Shown piece after piece: positions 19,086-30,648 of a stretch of DNA of 64,000 nucleotides. The DNA is from Vibrio aestuarianus. Its GTDB lineage: Bacteria; Pseudomonadota; Gammaproteobacteria; Enterobacterales; Vibrionaceae. Under the pieces are notes generated by a model. That model had not been told where the DNA came from. It saw only the letters and a program-made list of their open reading frames with translations, and searched no databases. The first letter of the stretch is position 1. Each line of letters starts with the position of its first letter. Location of the stretch: contig NZ_JAAZTU010000007.1 in the NCBI RefSeq assembly GCF_012395185.1, forward strand, positions 1 through 64,000, written 5' to 3'. A program made the position numbers and the translations under genes.

Positions 19086-22000
19086 ATGGCTCTATATGAT
19101 CCAAGTTTGGAGAAAGACAACTGTGGATTTGGTTTGATCGCGCATATGGAAGGTCAAACTAGTCATAAATTAGTAAGAACGGCGATTGCAGCATTAGATC
19201 GCATGACTCACCGAGGCGGCATCGCAGCCGATGGTAAAACCGGTGATGGCTGTGGCTTATTGCTTCAAAAGCCAGATTCATACCTCAAACTTATCGCCGA
19301 AGAAAAAGGGTGGAAGCTCAGTAAGCAATACGCTATCGGCATGATTTTCCTCAGCCAAGACCCAACTAAAGCGCAAGCCGCGCGCGATATTATCAACCAA
19401 CAATTAGCACAAGAAACGCTCACTGTTACGGGCTGGCGCACTGTGCCAACCAATAAAAGTGTTCTTGGACCTATCGCGGCAGACTCCGTCCCTGATATTC
19501 AGCAGGTCTTTATTTCAGCGCCTGCCGGCTGGCGTGAAAGAGATGTTGAACGACGCTTATACATTGCTCGCCGCCGTATTGAAAAGCAGATCACCGATGA
19601 TCGCGATTTCTATATCTGCTCACTATCAACACAAGTTATTGTTTATAAAGGCTTGTGCATGCCTGCGGATCTACCACGCTTTTATCTCGATCTTGCCGAC
19701 TTACGCATGGAATCTGCCATTTGCTTGTTCCACCAGCGTTTCTCAACCAATACCCAACCCCGTTGGCCGCTTGCTCAACCGTTCCGCTACTTAGCGCACA
19801 ATGGTGAAATCAACACTATTGAAGGTAATCGCCAATGGGCAAGAGCCCGTGCTTATAAATTTGCTTCACCGCTATTGCCCGATCTACAAACAGCGGCTCC
19901 GTTCGTTAATGAGACAGGTTCGGACTCTTCCAGTCTCGACAATATGCTTGACCTCTTTTTAGCTGGCGGCATGGATATCTTCCGAGCAATGCGTATGTTG
20001 GTACCGCCAGCATGGCAAAACCACCCCGATATGGACCCAGATCTTCGTGCTTTCTATGACTTTAACTCAAAACACATGGAACCATGGGATGGTCCAGCTG
20101 GCATCGTCTTGTCTGATGGACGTTACGCCGCCTGTAACTTGGATCGCAACGGCCTGCGCCCTGCCCGTTATGTCATAACCAAAGATAAGCTCATTACCCT
20201 CGCCTCTGAAGTTGGCATTTGGGATTACGCCCCCGATGAAGTGGCAGAAAAAGGGCGTGTTGGACCTGGTGAACTGTTGGTAATCGATACTCGCCAAGGC
20301 AAACTTTGGCAATCCAGTGAAATCGATAATGATCTAAAAAACCGCCACCCTTATGGCGAATGGATGAAAAATAACGTCCATCGATTAACGCCATTTTCTG
20401 AACTCAGTGACGATTTGGTGGGCGAACGCAGCTTCGGTAATGACGAGCTAAAAACCTATCAAAAACAGTTTGCGATGAGCAACGAAGAGATCGATCAAGT
20501 GCTGCGCGTGCTGGGTGATGTGGGACAAGAAGCCGTAGGTTCGATGGGTGACGATACGCCGATGGCGGTACTTTCATCAAAAGAACGCTTGGTAACCGAC
20601 TATTTCCGCCAGAAATTTGCACAAGTCACCAACCCACCAATCGATCCACTGCGTGAAAAGCACGTGATGTCTCTTGCCACCAGCGTCGGTCAAGAGATGA
20701 ACGTCTTTTGCGAAACCGATGGCCATGCGTATCGCGTGACGTTTGACTCCCCTGTTTTACTTTATTCAGATATGCAACAACTGCTCAAGCTAAGTGATAA
20801 ACACTACCGACATAGCAGATTGGATATCAATTACGATCCTCAGCAAAAAGATCTCCAACAAGCGCTGCTTGATCTCTGTAAACAAGCCGAGCAAGAGGTT
20901 CGCCAAGGCTCAGTACTGATCGTATTATCTGATAGAGAATTAACTAAAGAGACGCTACCGATCCCGGCGGCTATGGCAGTAGGCGCAGTACAAACTCGCT
21001 TAGTCGAAGCGAACTTGCGCTGTGATGCCAATATTATCGTTGAAACTGCCACCGCACGTGATCCTCATCAGTTTGCCGTCTTGCTAGGCTTTGGTGCCAC
21101 AGCCGTTTATCCCTACCTCGCTTACGAAACATTAAGCAAGCTGATCGATGACGGTACCTTAGAAAAAAGCTACCGCGAAGTGATGCAAAACTATCGCTAC
21201 GGTATTGATAAAGGCTTATTGAAGATCATGTCCAAAATGGGCATTTCAACCATAGCCTCTTACCGTTGTTCACAATTATTTGAAGCGGTAGGTTTGCATA
21301 GTGACGTCGTCAATTTGTGTTTCAAAGGTGTCACCACTCGCATTCAAGGCGCTCATTTTGAAGATTTTCAACAAGATCTCTACAACCTTGCGCGCAAAGC
21401 TTGGACCAAACGTAAAACGCTTGAACATGGCGGATTACTGAAATATGTACACGGTGGTGAATATCATGCTTACAACCCTGATGTGGTCGGCACATTACAA
21501 CAAGCCGTAAAATCGGGGGAAACGTCCGATTACAACGCTTTTGCTCAGCAAGTCAATGCTCGCCCAGTGGCTATGTTGCGCGACCTTCTCAAGCTAAAAA
21601 AATCAGCCTCACCTTTAGCGCTAGAGCAAGTCGAACCTAGTACCGAGCTGTTTAAACGCTTCGATTCTGCCGCAATGTCCATTGGTGCATTAAGCCCAGA
21701 AGCACATGAGGCACTTGCGACAGCCATGAACCGTTTAGGTGGCTATTCCAACTCTGGCGAAGGTGGTGAAGATCCGCGTCGCTTTGGCACCGAGCGAAAC
21801 TCGCGTATCAAGCAGGTTGCTTCAGGTCGCTTTGGTGTGACACCGCATTACTTAACCAATGCCGATGTCTTACAAATAAAAGTTGCCCAAGGTGCAAAAC
21901 CAGGTGAAGGTGGACAACTTCCGGGGCATAAAGTCACCGCGGAAATTGCCAAACTACGTTACTCAGTGCAAGGGGTAACCCTAATTTCGCCACCACCGCA

Positions 22001-23549
22001 CCACGATATCTATTCAATCGAAGATTTAGCGCAGCTAATTTTCGACCTTAAACAGGTAAACCCTAAAGCGCTTATTTCGGTCAAGCTCGTTTCAGAACCG
22101 GGCGTTGGCACCATCGCTACCGGTGTGGCTAAAGCCTACGCTGACCTTATCACTATTTCCGGTTATGACGGTGGCACTGCAGCAAGCCCACTCACCTCGG
22201 TTAAGTACGCAGGCAGCCCGTGGGAACTTGGTTTGGCTGAAACCCAACAAGCATTAGTAGCGAATGGCCTGCGTCATAAAATTCGTTTACAAGTGGATGG
22301 CGGATTGAAGACCGGACTTGATGTAGTCAAAGGCGCGATTCTCGGCGCAGAGAGCTTTGGGTTTGGTACTGCACCTATGGTCGCAATGGGCTGTAAATTC
22401 TTACGCATTTGCCATTTAAACAACTGTGCAACAGGTGTCGCAACGCAAGATGAAACGCTGCGTAAAGAGTATTTTAAAGGCTTACCTGAAATGGTGATGA
22501 ACTACTTTATCGGCCTTGCTGATGAAGTGCGCGGATACCTAGCAGAGCTTGGCGTTGAAAAACTTACCGACTTGATTGGCCGCACGGACTTATTGGAAGT
22601 CGTCGCTGGCATGACCGCCAAACAAAGCAAGCTTGATCTATCTGGCTTGTTAGAAGCACCGGTCTCTCAACATCATCATCCGCTGTATTGGACTGAACCA
22701 AACACACCGTTTGATAAAGCTCAACTTAACCAACAGATCGTTGACGATGCGCTAAGCGCGCTCGAATCTCAACAATCGATCAACTTGTATTACAATGTGC
22801 GAAATACAGACCGCTCTATCGGGGCACGCTTATCGGGGGAAATCGCTAAACGTTACGGAAACCAAGGTGTGGCGGCTTCACCGATAAAAATTCACCTTGA
22901 CGGTACCGCTGGCCAATCTTTCGGTGTATGGAATGCTGGTGGCGTTGAACTATATCTGACTGGTGATGCAAACGACTATGTTGGTAAAGGCATGGCCGGG
23001 GGCAAGTTAGTGATCAAGCCGCACCTTGGCACAACCTTTAATTGCCACGAAGCTACCATTGTCGGCAACACTTGCTTATATGGCGCAACCGGTGGAAAAC
23101 TGTTTGCCGCTGGTAAAGCGGGGGAACGCTTTGGCGTGCGTAACTCTGGCACCATCACCGTCATCGAAGGTGCTGGTGATAACGCTTGTGAGTACATGAC
23201 TGGCGGCATTGTTGCCATTCTTGGTGCGACAGGAGTGAACTTCGGCGCTGGTATGACCGGCGGATTTGCTTACGTGATGGACGAAAACGGTGATTTCCAA
23301 GGTCGAGTTAACAGTGAATCTGTCGAAGCCGTTTCATTGCAAGATTTATACATCCACCAAGAGCATTTACGTGGTTTAATCGCTGAGCATTTGGAAGAAA
23401 CCGGTTCAGTTCATGCCGAACATATTCTCGCAAACTTTGATGAATGGATACCAAAGTTCTATCTCGTTAAACCACAAGCTGCCGATCTCAGCACACTACT
23501 AGGCCATCAAAGCCGTAGTGCCGCAGAGCTGCGCGTTCAAGCACAATAA
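19086..23549 (+). CDS. gltB: Glutamate synthase large subunit, copy 2 (E. coli type)
   Basis: 1487 residues, alignable throughout with E. coli GltB, including the same C-terminal SRSAAELRVQAQ. The catalytic Cys is residue 13 (EKDNCGFGLIAH), so the propeptide is only 12 residues against about 42 in E. coli. 3Fe-4S cysteines: CHLNNCATGV. The synthase region contains GEGGQLPGHKV and ISPPPHHDIYSIEDLAQL. The ATG follows GGGAG. It forms an operon with gltD2 18 nt downstream. This is the second complete GOGAT in the window; the two large subunits clearly differ in sequence class, so this is not a recent duplication. Confidence 0.95.
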   Translation: MALYDPSLEKDNCGFGLIAHMEGQTSHKLVRTAIAALDRMTHRGGIAADGKTGDGCGLLLQKPDSYLKLIAEEKGWKLSKQYAIGMIFLSQDPTKAQAARDIINQQLAQETLTVTGWRTVPTNKSVLGPIAADSVPDIQQVFISAPAGWRERDVERRLYIARRRIEKQITDDRDFYICSLSTQVIVYKGLCMPADLPRFYLDLADLRMESAICLFHQRFSTNTQPRWPLAQPFRYLAHNGEINTIEGNRQWARARAYKFASPLLPDLQTAAPFVNETGSDSSSLDNMLDLFLAGGMDIFRAMRMLVPPAWQNHPDMDPDLRAFYDFNSKHMEPWDGPAGIVLSDGRYAACNLDRNGLRPARYVITKDKLITLASEVGIWDYAPDEVAEKGRVGPGELLVIDTRQGKLWQSSEIDNDLKNRHPYGEWMKNNVHRLTPFSELSDDLVGERSFGNDELKTYQKQFAMSNEEIDQVLRVLGDVGQEAVGSMGDDTPMAVLSSKERLVTDYFRQKFAQVTNPPIDPLREKHVMSLATSVGQEMNVFCETDGHAYRVTFDSPVLLYSDMQQLLKLSDKHYRHSRLDINYDPQQKDLQQALLDLCKQAEQEVRQGSVLIVLSDRELTKETLPIPAAMAVGAVQTRLVEANLRCDANIIVETATARDPHQFAVLLGFGATAVYPYLAYETLSKLIDDGTLEKSYREVMQNYRYGIDKGLLKIMSKMGISTIASYRCSQLFEAVGLHSDVVNLCFKGVTTRIQGAHFEDFQQDLYNLARKAWTKRKTLEHGGLLKYVHGGEYHAYNPDVVGTLQQAVKSGETSDYNAFAQQVNARPVAMLRDLLKLKKSASPLALEQVEPSTELFKRFDSAAMSIGALSPEAHEALATAMNRLGGYSNSGEGGEDPRRFGTERNSRIKQVASGRFGVTPHYLTNADVLQIKVAQGAKPGEGGQLPGHKVTAEIAKLRYSVQGVTLISPPPHHDIYSIEDLAQLIFDLKQVNPKALISVKLVSEPGVGTIATGVAKAYADLITISGYDGGTAASPLTSVKYAGSPWELGLAETQQALVANGLRHKIRLQVDGGLKTGLDVVKGAILGAESFGFGTAPMVAMGCKFLRICHLNNCATGVATQDETLRKEYFKGLPEMVMNYFIGLADEVRGYLAELGVEKLTDLIGRTDLLEVVAGMTAKQSKLDLSGLLEAPVSQHHHPLYWTEPNTPFDKAQLNQQIVDDALSALESQQSINLYYNVRNTDRSIGARLSGEIAKRYGNQGVAASPIKIHLDGTAGQSFGVWNAGGVELYLTGDANDYVGKGMAGGKLVIKPHLGTTFNCHEATIVGNTCLYGATGGKLFAAGKAGERFGVRNSGTITVIEGAGDNACEYMTGGIVAILGATGVNFGAGMTGGFAYVMDENGDFQGRVNSESVEAVSLQDLYIHQEHLRGLIAEHLEETGSVHAEHILANFDEWIPKFYLVKPQAADLSTLLGHQSRSAAELRVQAQ

Positions 23550-24980
<1,431 letters not shown>

Positions 24981-25044
24981 GTCTTAACTACTAAAAACCC
25001 AATACAAAAAAGCACAATCAACAATTATACCGTTTCAAGTAAAT

Positions 25045-25075
25045 AAAGGATTCACACAAAAGTGAATCCTTTTGC
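25045..25075 (+). terminator. gltBD2 terminator
   Basis: AAAGGATTCAC (25045-25055) pairs perfectly with GTGAATCCTTT (25062-25072) around a 6-nt loop, ending in T residues. Confidence 0.75.
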
Positions 25076-25108
25076 TTAACCTATAAAATAAATACCATAG
25101 GGAAAAAG

Positions 25109-25534
25109 ATGCGTTTACTATTTAGTCTATTACTGTTTTCAACATTAACAGCATGCAGTCAAGGAGTTACCACCATGACCGACCGCACAGCAACACCTTG
25201 CGGCGATAAACCCAATTGTGTATCCACTCAAGATGATCGCAATGCTTTCTCGGTTTCGCCCTTCATCCTCAAAGCTGGCGTTTCTTTAGATCAAATTGAA
25301 GCTGTTGCCCTTTCTATTCCACGTTCTAAAACCGCAAGCAAAGAAGATAACTATCTACGCATTGAATATACTAGCCGTATAATGCGCTTTGTTGATGATC
25401 TTGAATTAAAAATTGATAAGCGACGATTAATCGTTCGTTCTGAATCACGCATTGGCTATTCGGATATGGGCGTTAACCGCAAGCGAGTTGAACTACTCAG
25501 AGAAAACTTAACCAAAGCCGGACTACTCGAATAA
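25109..25534 (+). CDS. DUF1499-family lipoprotein
   Basis: 141 residues with a lipoprotein signal (lipobox LTAC, Cys16, Ser at +2, predicted outer membrane). The mature part carries the hallmarks of DUF1499: PCGDKPNCVST near the start, YLRIEYTSRIMRFVDDLEL in the middle and RSESRIGYSDMGVNRKRVE near the end. The function of the family is unknown. It stands alone between the gltD2 terminator and mtnN. Confidence 0.8.
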   Translation: MRLLFSLLLFSTLTACSQGVTTMTDRTATPCGDKPNCVSTQDDRNAFSVSPFILKAGVSLDQIEAVALSIPRSKTASKEDNYLRIEYTSRIMRFVDDLELKIDKRRLIVRSESRIGYSDMGVNRKRVELLRENLTKAGLLE

Positions 25535-25614
25535 AAAGTACCTTATCGCTCTAGTGGAAAGTTTCATGTTAAACTTCAGCCAATTTTTATTATTAACCGA
25601 ATAAGAGAATCCTC

Positions 25615-26310
25615 ATGAAAATCGGCATCATTGGCGCGATGGAACAAGAAGTCGCGATTTTAAAAAACGCAATTAACAATGTGCAACAAGTAAGTAAAGC
25701 TGGTTGCACTTACTTTATCGGTCAAATCCATGGGGTGGATGTCGTACTTCTTCAATCTGGAATTGGTAAAGTAGCGGCAGCTATTGGCACAACGATTTTA
25801 CTTGAAGAATACCAACCAGATGTTGTGATTAATACCGGCTCTGCGGGTGGCTTTGATGCGAGCTTAACAATGGGTGATGTGGTTATTTCTAGCGAAGTTC
25901 GCCACCACGATGCAGATGTCACTGCTTTTGGCTATGAGATGGGCCAAATGGCTGGGCAACCTGCCGCTTTTAAAGCCGATGAAACGCTGATGAACATTGC
26001 TGAAAAAGCACTGACCCAAATGGAAGATAAACACGCGGTGCGTGGTCTTATTTGTACCGGTGATGCTTTTGTCTGTACTGCTGAACGCCAAGCCTTTATC
26101 CGCCAGCACTTCCCAAGCGTCATCGCAGTAGAAATGGAAGCATCAGCAGTCGCACAAACCTGTCATCAGTTCAATGTTCCTTTTGTAGTAGTTCGCGCGA
26201 TTTCTGACGTTGCGGATAAAGAATCACCAATGTCATTTGATGAGTTCTTGCCACTTGCATCGCAAAGCTCCTCTGAAATGGTGATCAAAATGGTTGAGCT
26301 TCTTAAGTAA
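25615..26310 (+). CDS. mtnN: 5'-methylthioadenosine/S-adenosylhomocysteine nucleosidase
   Basis: 231 residues, essentially the E. coli Pfs/MtnN length (232). It cleaves MTA and SAH to adenine plus the thioribose, feeding methionine salvage and, through S-ribosylhomocysteine and LuxS, autoinducer-2. Catalytic residues are visible: Glu12 ([10 protein letters not shown]), the substrate-binding glutamate in [11 protein letters not shown] and the aspartate in [10 protein letters not shown]. It is first in a likely mtnN-cbiB-btuF unit, with 17 nt to cbiB. Confidence 0.96.
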   Translation: MKIGIIGAMEQEVAILKNAINNVQQVSKAGCTYFIGQIHGVDVVLLQSGIGKVAAAIGTTILLEEYQPDVVINTGSAGGFDASLTMGDVVISSEVRHHDADVTAFGYEMGQMAGQPAAFKADETLMNIAEKALTQMEDKHAVRGLICTGDAFVCTAERQAFIRQHFPSVIAVEMEASAVAQTCHQFNVPFVVVRAISDVADKESPMSFDEFLPLASQSSSEMVIKMVELLK

Positions 26311-26327
26311 GCCAAGCGACGATCATC

Positions 26328-27281
26328 ATGGAAGAGATGTTGAAGCCGTTTTATGCCAATGGTTCGCTCCTCGTTATGTGGGGAGCGATTGTATTTCATC
26401 TCATTTTGCCCATCCCTCGTAACGCGCACCCAGTAACTTTATGGCACAAATTTGCTGAAATACTCGCCGATAAAGTCAATACCAATAACAGTTACTCGCA
26501 AAGTGTAATCTCCGGTACGCTAGCCTTGCTGCTGATGTGCTTGCCAGCACTGGCCATTCTGATTGCCCTCAAACCTCTGGTTTGGCAACCTCAACTTTTT
26601 GATTTAGCGATTCTTCTGTTGGCTTTTGATTGGCGCAGCCAAGAACAACTTGCGAGCCAACTGATTAACGCTTTAGCCAAAGAAGATAAAAAACTAGCAC
26701 GACGCTTACTCGCACCTTTTGTTAATAGAACGACAGAAAGTTTATCACCGCTAGGATTAGGAAAAGCGGGGGCAGAGACGATCATCATGGGCTATGGCCG
26801 CAATGTTATCGGTGTTCTATTTTGGTATGCATGCTTAGGCGCAACTGGAGCATTAATGTATCGCCTAGTGGCTGAACTCGCGAGAGCATGGTCGCCTTCT
26901 CGCCAAAGATTTCACCCATTTGGTTTACCGGTAATACGCTTGCTCGCTATTCTAGATTTCATTCCTTTGCGCTTATTTAGTGTGTTGATCGTCATCGGTG
27001 ATAAAGCATTGACCACGTTTACGGCCATGATACAGCAAAGTAAAGTCTGGCCTTTGCCGGGTCCAGGATGGCTATTAACCGCCGTCGGCAACAAATTAGA
27101 ATTGTCACTTGGTGGGCCAGCCATTTACGGTGAGAAAAAAGCTATCCGAGTTAAAATTGGGGGGCGCGTCGCACCTGCTGCTATTCATTTATCTCAATTA
27201 CAAAAACTGCTCGCGTGGCGAATTTTTGCTTGGCTGGTGCTAGAAAGCGCTCTACTCCTCATGATTAATCAAGGGCTATAA
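26328..27281 (+). CDS. cbiB: Adenosylcobinamide-phosphate synthase CbiB/CobD family
   Basis: 317 residues, the usual CbiB length. An integral membrane protein of several hydrophobic segments, with HPVTLWHKFAE near the N-terminus and the family core SPLGLGKAGAETIIMGYGRNVIGVLFWY. It attaches aminopropanol (or its phosphate) to adenosylcobyric acid in late cobamide assembly. It is placed between mtnN and btuF, whereas E. coli has no gene at this position. The neighbouring periplasmic corrinoid-binding protein fits a salvage role; de novo corrin genes are not in this window. Confidence 0.8.
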   Translation: MEEMLKPFYANGSLLVMWGAIVFHLILPIPRNAHPVTLWHKFAEILADKVNTNNSYSQSVISGTLALLLMCLPALAILIALKPLVWQPQLFDLAILLLAFDWRSQEQLASQLINALAKEDKKLARRLLAPFVNRTTESLSPLGLGKAGAETIIMGYGRNVIGVLFWYACLGATGALMYRLVAELARAWSPSRQRFHPFGLPVIRLLAILDFIPLRLFSVLIVIGDKALTTFTAMIQQSKVWPLPGPGWLLTAVGNKLELSLGGPAIYGEKKAIRVKIGGRVAPAAIHLSQLQKLLAWRIFAWLVLESALLLMINQGL

Positions 27282-27282
27282 A

Positions 27283-28107
27283 TTGCGCATATTGACCTTC
27301 CTTTGTCTTCTATTCGTTGGGATTATCAACCCAGTTCAAGCTCAAGTAGAACGCATTATCAGCTTAGCACCTCACGCGACAGAGCTAGCTTTTGCCGCTG
27401 GCCTTGGTGATAAACTGGTTGCTGTTAGTGAATACAGCGACTATCCACCTCAAGCGAAAAAATTAGAAAAAGTAGCAAATTATCAAGGTATTAATTTAGA
27501 ACGCATTCTAAAACTACAACCAGATTTAGTGATCGTTTGGCCTTCTGGCAACCCCGCTAAAGAGATAGCAAAACTAAAACAGCTAGGGCTAACCATTTAC
27601 TCAACAGAAACCAAAACCTTAGAAGATATCGCCACTAATATCGAGCAACTCAGTCAATATGCCGATAATCCACAAATCGGGAAAAATGCGGCGCACAACT
27701 TTCGACAATCCTTAGCGATATTCAAACAGCGCTACCATTCCGGTACTAAAGTTCGTTATTTTTATCAACTCAGTGAGAAACCGATCATCACACTGGCGCA
27801 AGACAGCTGGCCTAGCGAAGTATTTCGTTTCTGCGGTGGTGAGAATATTTTTGCCGATAGTCCATCGCCCTATCCTCAAGTGGGCATTGAACAAGTATTA
27901 CTCGCTAACCCCGACGCTATATTTACTTCTGAACAGGCGATCAAAAACGGTCATATGTGGTCAAAATGGCAGCAACAATTATTCGCCGTTCAGCATGACT
28001 TTGTTTGGTCTTTAACTTCAGATTGGTTAAATAGGCCAACGCCTCGCACATTGAATGCAATTGAAGAAGTATGTGATCACTTCGCACACATCCGGCAAAA
28101 ACGCTAG
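27283..28107 (+). CDS. btuF: Periplasmic vitamin B12-binding protein BtuF (TTG start)
   Basis: 274 residues with a signal peptide (cleavage after VQA, residue 20) and a cobalamin-type periplasmic binding fold: RIISLAPHATELAFAAG, DYPPQAKKLEKVANYQGIN, LQPDLVIVW. It captures B12 for the BtuCD transporter. The only suitable start is TTG at 27283, 1 nt after the cbiB stop, with AAGGG 9 nt upstream; this gives a complete signal peptide. The mtnN-btuF-yadS neighbourhood is also found in E. coli. Confidence 0.88.
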   Translation: MRILTFLCLLFVGIINPVQAQVERIISLAPHATELAFAAGLGDKLVAVSEYSDYPPQAKKLEKVANYQGINLERILKLQPDLVIVWPSGNPAKEIAKLKQLGLTIYSTETKTLEDIATNIEQLSQYADNPQIGKNAAHNFRQSLAIFKQRYHSGTKVRYFYQLSEKPIITLAQDSWPSEVFRFCGGENIFADSPSPYPQVGIEQVLLANPDAIFTSEQAIKNGHMWSKWQQQLFAVQHDFVWSLTSDWLNRPTPRTLNAIEEVCDHFAHIRQKR

Positions 28108-28180
28108 CACTAACACGCTAAAATCTCGTACAATTCGAGCCCGAATTCTGTTCCATTAACTATAAAGAGAACCTAGTAAA

Positions 28181-28801
28181 ATGGACTCCGTGTTGCTCTA
28201 CTTGATTGATTTATTTGGTACGGCTATCTTTGCCATTTCAGGGGTATTACTTGCTGGCCGACTAAAAATGGATCCCTTTGGTGTCGTTGTATTAGCCAGT
28301 GTTACCGCCATTGGTGGCGGCACCATCCGTGATATGGCGCTCGGGGCTACTCCCGTTTTTTGGATAAAAGACACCACTTACCTTTGGGTTATTTTTATCA
28401 CCTGCGTACTCACCATGTTGTTAGTTCGTCGACCCAAGCGAGTTGCTTGGTGGATATTACCTGTCTGTGATGCCATTGGTTTGGCGGTCTTTGTTGGGAT
28501 CGGTGTAGAAAAAGCAATGCTTTATCAAGATTCAGCCATCGTTGCTGTCATCATGGGAGTCATTACTGGTTGTGGTGGTGGCATTATTCGCGATGTATTA
28601 GCTCGCGAAATCCCGATGGTATTACGCAGTGAAGTATACGCCACAGCATGTATTATTGGCGGCCTATTTCATACGACCGCACTAGCAATGGGCTATGATA
28701 ATTCAAGCGCTTTTATCGCTGGAGTGCTTTCAACGCTCATCATTCGATTAGGTGCAATTCGTTGGCATTTGTCACTGCCCACATTTGCACTTAATAAGTA
28801 A
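28181..28801 (+). CDS. TRIC-family cation channel, YadS-like
   Basis: 206 residues, seven hydrophobic segments, two internal repeats each with a glycine-rich RD motif: GGGTIRDMALG and GGGIIRDVLAR. This is the UPF0126/TRIC family of homotrimeric cation channels in the inner membrane. E. coli YadS (207 aa) sits beside btuF too. Which ion it conducts in the cell is not known from sequence. Confidence 0.85.
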   Translation: MDSVLLYLIDLFGTAIFAISGVLLAGRLKMDPFGVVVLASVTAIGGGTIRDMALGATPVFWIKDTTYLWVIFITCVLTMLLVRRPKRVAWWILPVCDAIGLAVFVGIGVEKAMLYQDSAIVAVIMGVITGCGGGIIRDVLAREIPMVLRSEVYATACIIGGLFHTTALAMGYDNSSAFIAGVLSTLIIRLGAIRWHLSLPTFALNK

Positions 28802-28858
28802 CCTCAGCTCGAAATAATAGTGTAGAGTAGGCTCACCTATTCCCAATGCTCTTTAATT

Positions 28859-29725
28859 ATGCTGCTTGAAGGTATCGAAACCTTGCTTATGTTAAGCAAA
28901 GAAAAAACCATGAGCCGAACTGGCAGTTTGCTCTATATTAGCCAATCTGCGGTGAGTAAGCGTATTGCTAATTTAGAAAAGAGACTCGGGAAGAAACTTA
29001 TTGAGCCTGATGGGCGGCAGATAAAACTGACCACCGACGCACTGGCTCTAGTTGAGAGTATTGGTCCAAGCTTCAATGAGTTATGTGGTTTAATCTTCGA
29101 TCAGCAAGCACTGACTGATGATACCTTAATCAAACTCGACTGTTCAGAAACCTTGGTCGCTGGTTACCTAAATGTGGCAATGGGCCACTATCTACAGCAA
29201 GATAAATTCATAACTATCACGACCAACCACACACCGAGAATTGTGCAACATGTGCAATCAGGAAAAGCAACACTTGGGTTCTGTGCAGGTTACTTACCAG
29301 CTAATCATGGATTAATGGCTTTCCACCTAGCCGATGAACCCTTTTATATCGTCAGCCAAACGCCACTAACGAGCTTACCAACACAATTAGTCACTAATGA
29401 TTTGTCAAACCCTGCAAATACTTATCAGCTTGATATACTAGCCAAATTGTCAATCACGCCCTTGATGGAAATGGACTCATACACGGCTTCAGCACAATTA
29501 GCATTAGGGGGAATGACGCCAGCACTAGTCCCCTTGTCCGTAATTAAAACACTCAATATCAAGCCACAATATTGTTTTGATTTCGACCAATTACAGGCGC
29601 TTGTCCGCCCCATCCATATTTGTTTGCGTAGCAGTAGTTATCGCTCACCAAGGATTAAAAAATTGATTGAAACCATTGCGGATGCTGTTGCCAAAGAAGT
29701 TTCGCTGCCATCAGCATTGACATAA
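28859..29725 (+). CDS. LysR-family transcriptional regulator
   Basis: 288 residues. The N-terminal winged helix-turn-helix (about 1-60) contains SRTGSLLYISQSAVSKRIANLEKRLG, typical of LysR. A substrate-binding domain follows from about residue 90. The inducer is unknown. The last 71 bp overlap the end of the opposing TSUP transporter gene, so the two genes are physically tied and their transcripts are complementary at the 3' ends. LysR regulators commonly act on a divergent neighbour; here the only divergent candidate is none, so its target may lie elsewhere. Confidence 0.88.
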   Translation: MLLEGIETLLMLSKEKTMSRTGSLLYISQSAVSKRIANLEKRLGKKLIEPDGRQIKLTTDALALVESIGPSFNELCGLIFDQQALTDDTLIKLDCSETLVAGYLNVAMGHYLQQDKFITITTNHTPRIVQHVQSGKATLGFCAGYLPANHGLMAFHLADEPFYIVSQTPLTSLPTQLVTNDLSNPANTYQLDILAKLSITPLMEMDSYTASAQLALGGMTPALVPLSVIKTLNIKPQYCFDFDQLQALVRPIHICLRSSSYRSPRIKKLIETIADAVAKEVSLPSALT

Positions 29726-30434
29726 CAATAACCAACGGACGAATCCATTTCTGCCCTTTTGTGACGACCACTTTAGCTCCCATTCTCGCACCGATAAAAC
29801 CACCGACAGCCATCACCAAACCAATTTCCCAAATAGGTAATCCCGCAATCAAGAAGAATAGTAATGCCGCGACGTTAGAGGTGAAGTTAAGTAGCTTAGT
29901 TCTTGCCGTTGCTTCAACTAAGGAAAAGTGACCAAGCACAACAAAACAAACCGTGAAAATAGAACCAGTGCCGGGGCCAAAAAAACCATCATAAAAGCCC
30001 ACACCACCACCGATAAAAAAAGCAAAAAGACCTTCTGATAGTCGGGGATTACCCTGGACCGCTTTCGTTTGTGGAGCCAACAAAAAATACAGCGAAATGC
30101 TAATAAGAAGAATAGGAATTAAACTGGTTAGTAAATTGGCATCAATATGCTGAACCAACTCTGCACCACAAGCTGAACCAATAAAAGTGCAAGCTATTGC
30201 AAGTTTCATCTCTTTCAGGCTTACCATGCCATTACGCACGAAATACCAAGTCGCTGAAAAACTACCAAAGGAGCTTTGTAGTTTATTGGTTGCAAGAGCT
30301 TGAGCTGGAGGCACACCCGCTGCCAATAAAGCAGGTAGCGTTAATAACCCACCACCTCCCGCCATTGCATCAATGAAACCAGCAGCGCTGGCAACCAAAA
30401 AAAGTAGTCCTAAAACCTCAATTGAAATATCCAT
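29655..30434 (-). CDS. TSUP (TauE/SafE) family membrane transporter, YfcA-like
   Basis: 259 residues with about eight membrane segments. The two family motifs are FIDAMAGGGGLLTLPALLAAGVPPAQALATNK and YDGFFGPGTGSIF (each split by a half of the protein), as in E. coli YfcA. TSUP proteins export or import sulfite, sulfoacetate and related anions; the substrate here cannot be told. The C-terminal 23 codons are antisense to the end of the LysR gene. Confidence 0.85.
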   Translation of the reverse strand: MDISIEVLGLLFLVASAAGFIDAMAGGGGLLTLPALLAAGVPPAQALATNKLQSSFGSFSATWYFVRNGMVSLKEMKLAIACTFIGSACGAELVQHIDANLLTSLIPILLISISLYFLLAPQTKAVQGNPRLSEGLFAFFIGGGVGFYDGFFGPGTGSIFTVCFVVLGHFSLVEATARTKLLNFTSNVAALLFFLIAGLPIWEIGLVMAVGGFIGARMGAKVVVTKGQKWIRPLVIVMSMLMAAKLLWQQHPQWFQSIF

Positions 30435-30621
30435 TTAATCCATAATCGCTGCGTTATTTTGCTCACGCTAACACTGAATAATCATTGCTAAAAGAGAAAC
30501 TCACGCCTTCAATTCATTCCAAATATTCATCAATTAAATTAATACTCACAATGTACTAAACAACCTAACTAAAGTGATATGCCCTTCCTACTTGAAGTTG
30601 TTTGGGGGAGTTCTCGTAAAC

Positions 30622-30648
30622 AAAAAAAGCCCGCTTAATTTAGCGGGC
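30622..30648 (-). terminator. carAB terminator
   Basis: On the minus strand GCCCGCT (30648-30642) pairs with AGCGGGC (30635-30629) around a 6-nt loop and is followed by seven T residues. It also forms the 3' end of the CarZ-like RNA. Confidence 0.9.
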
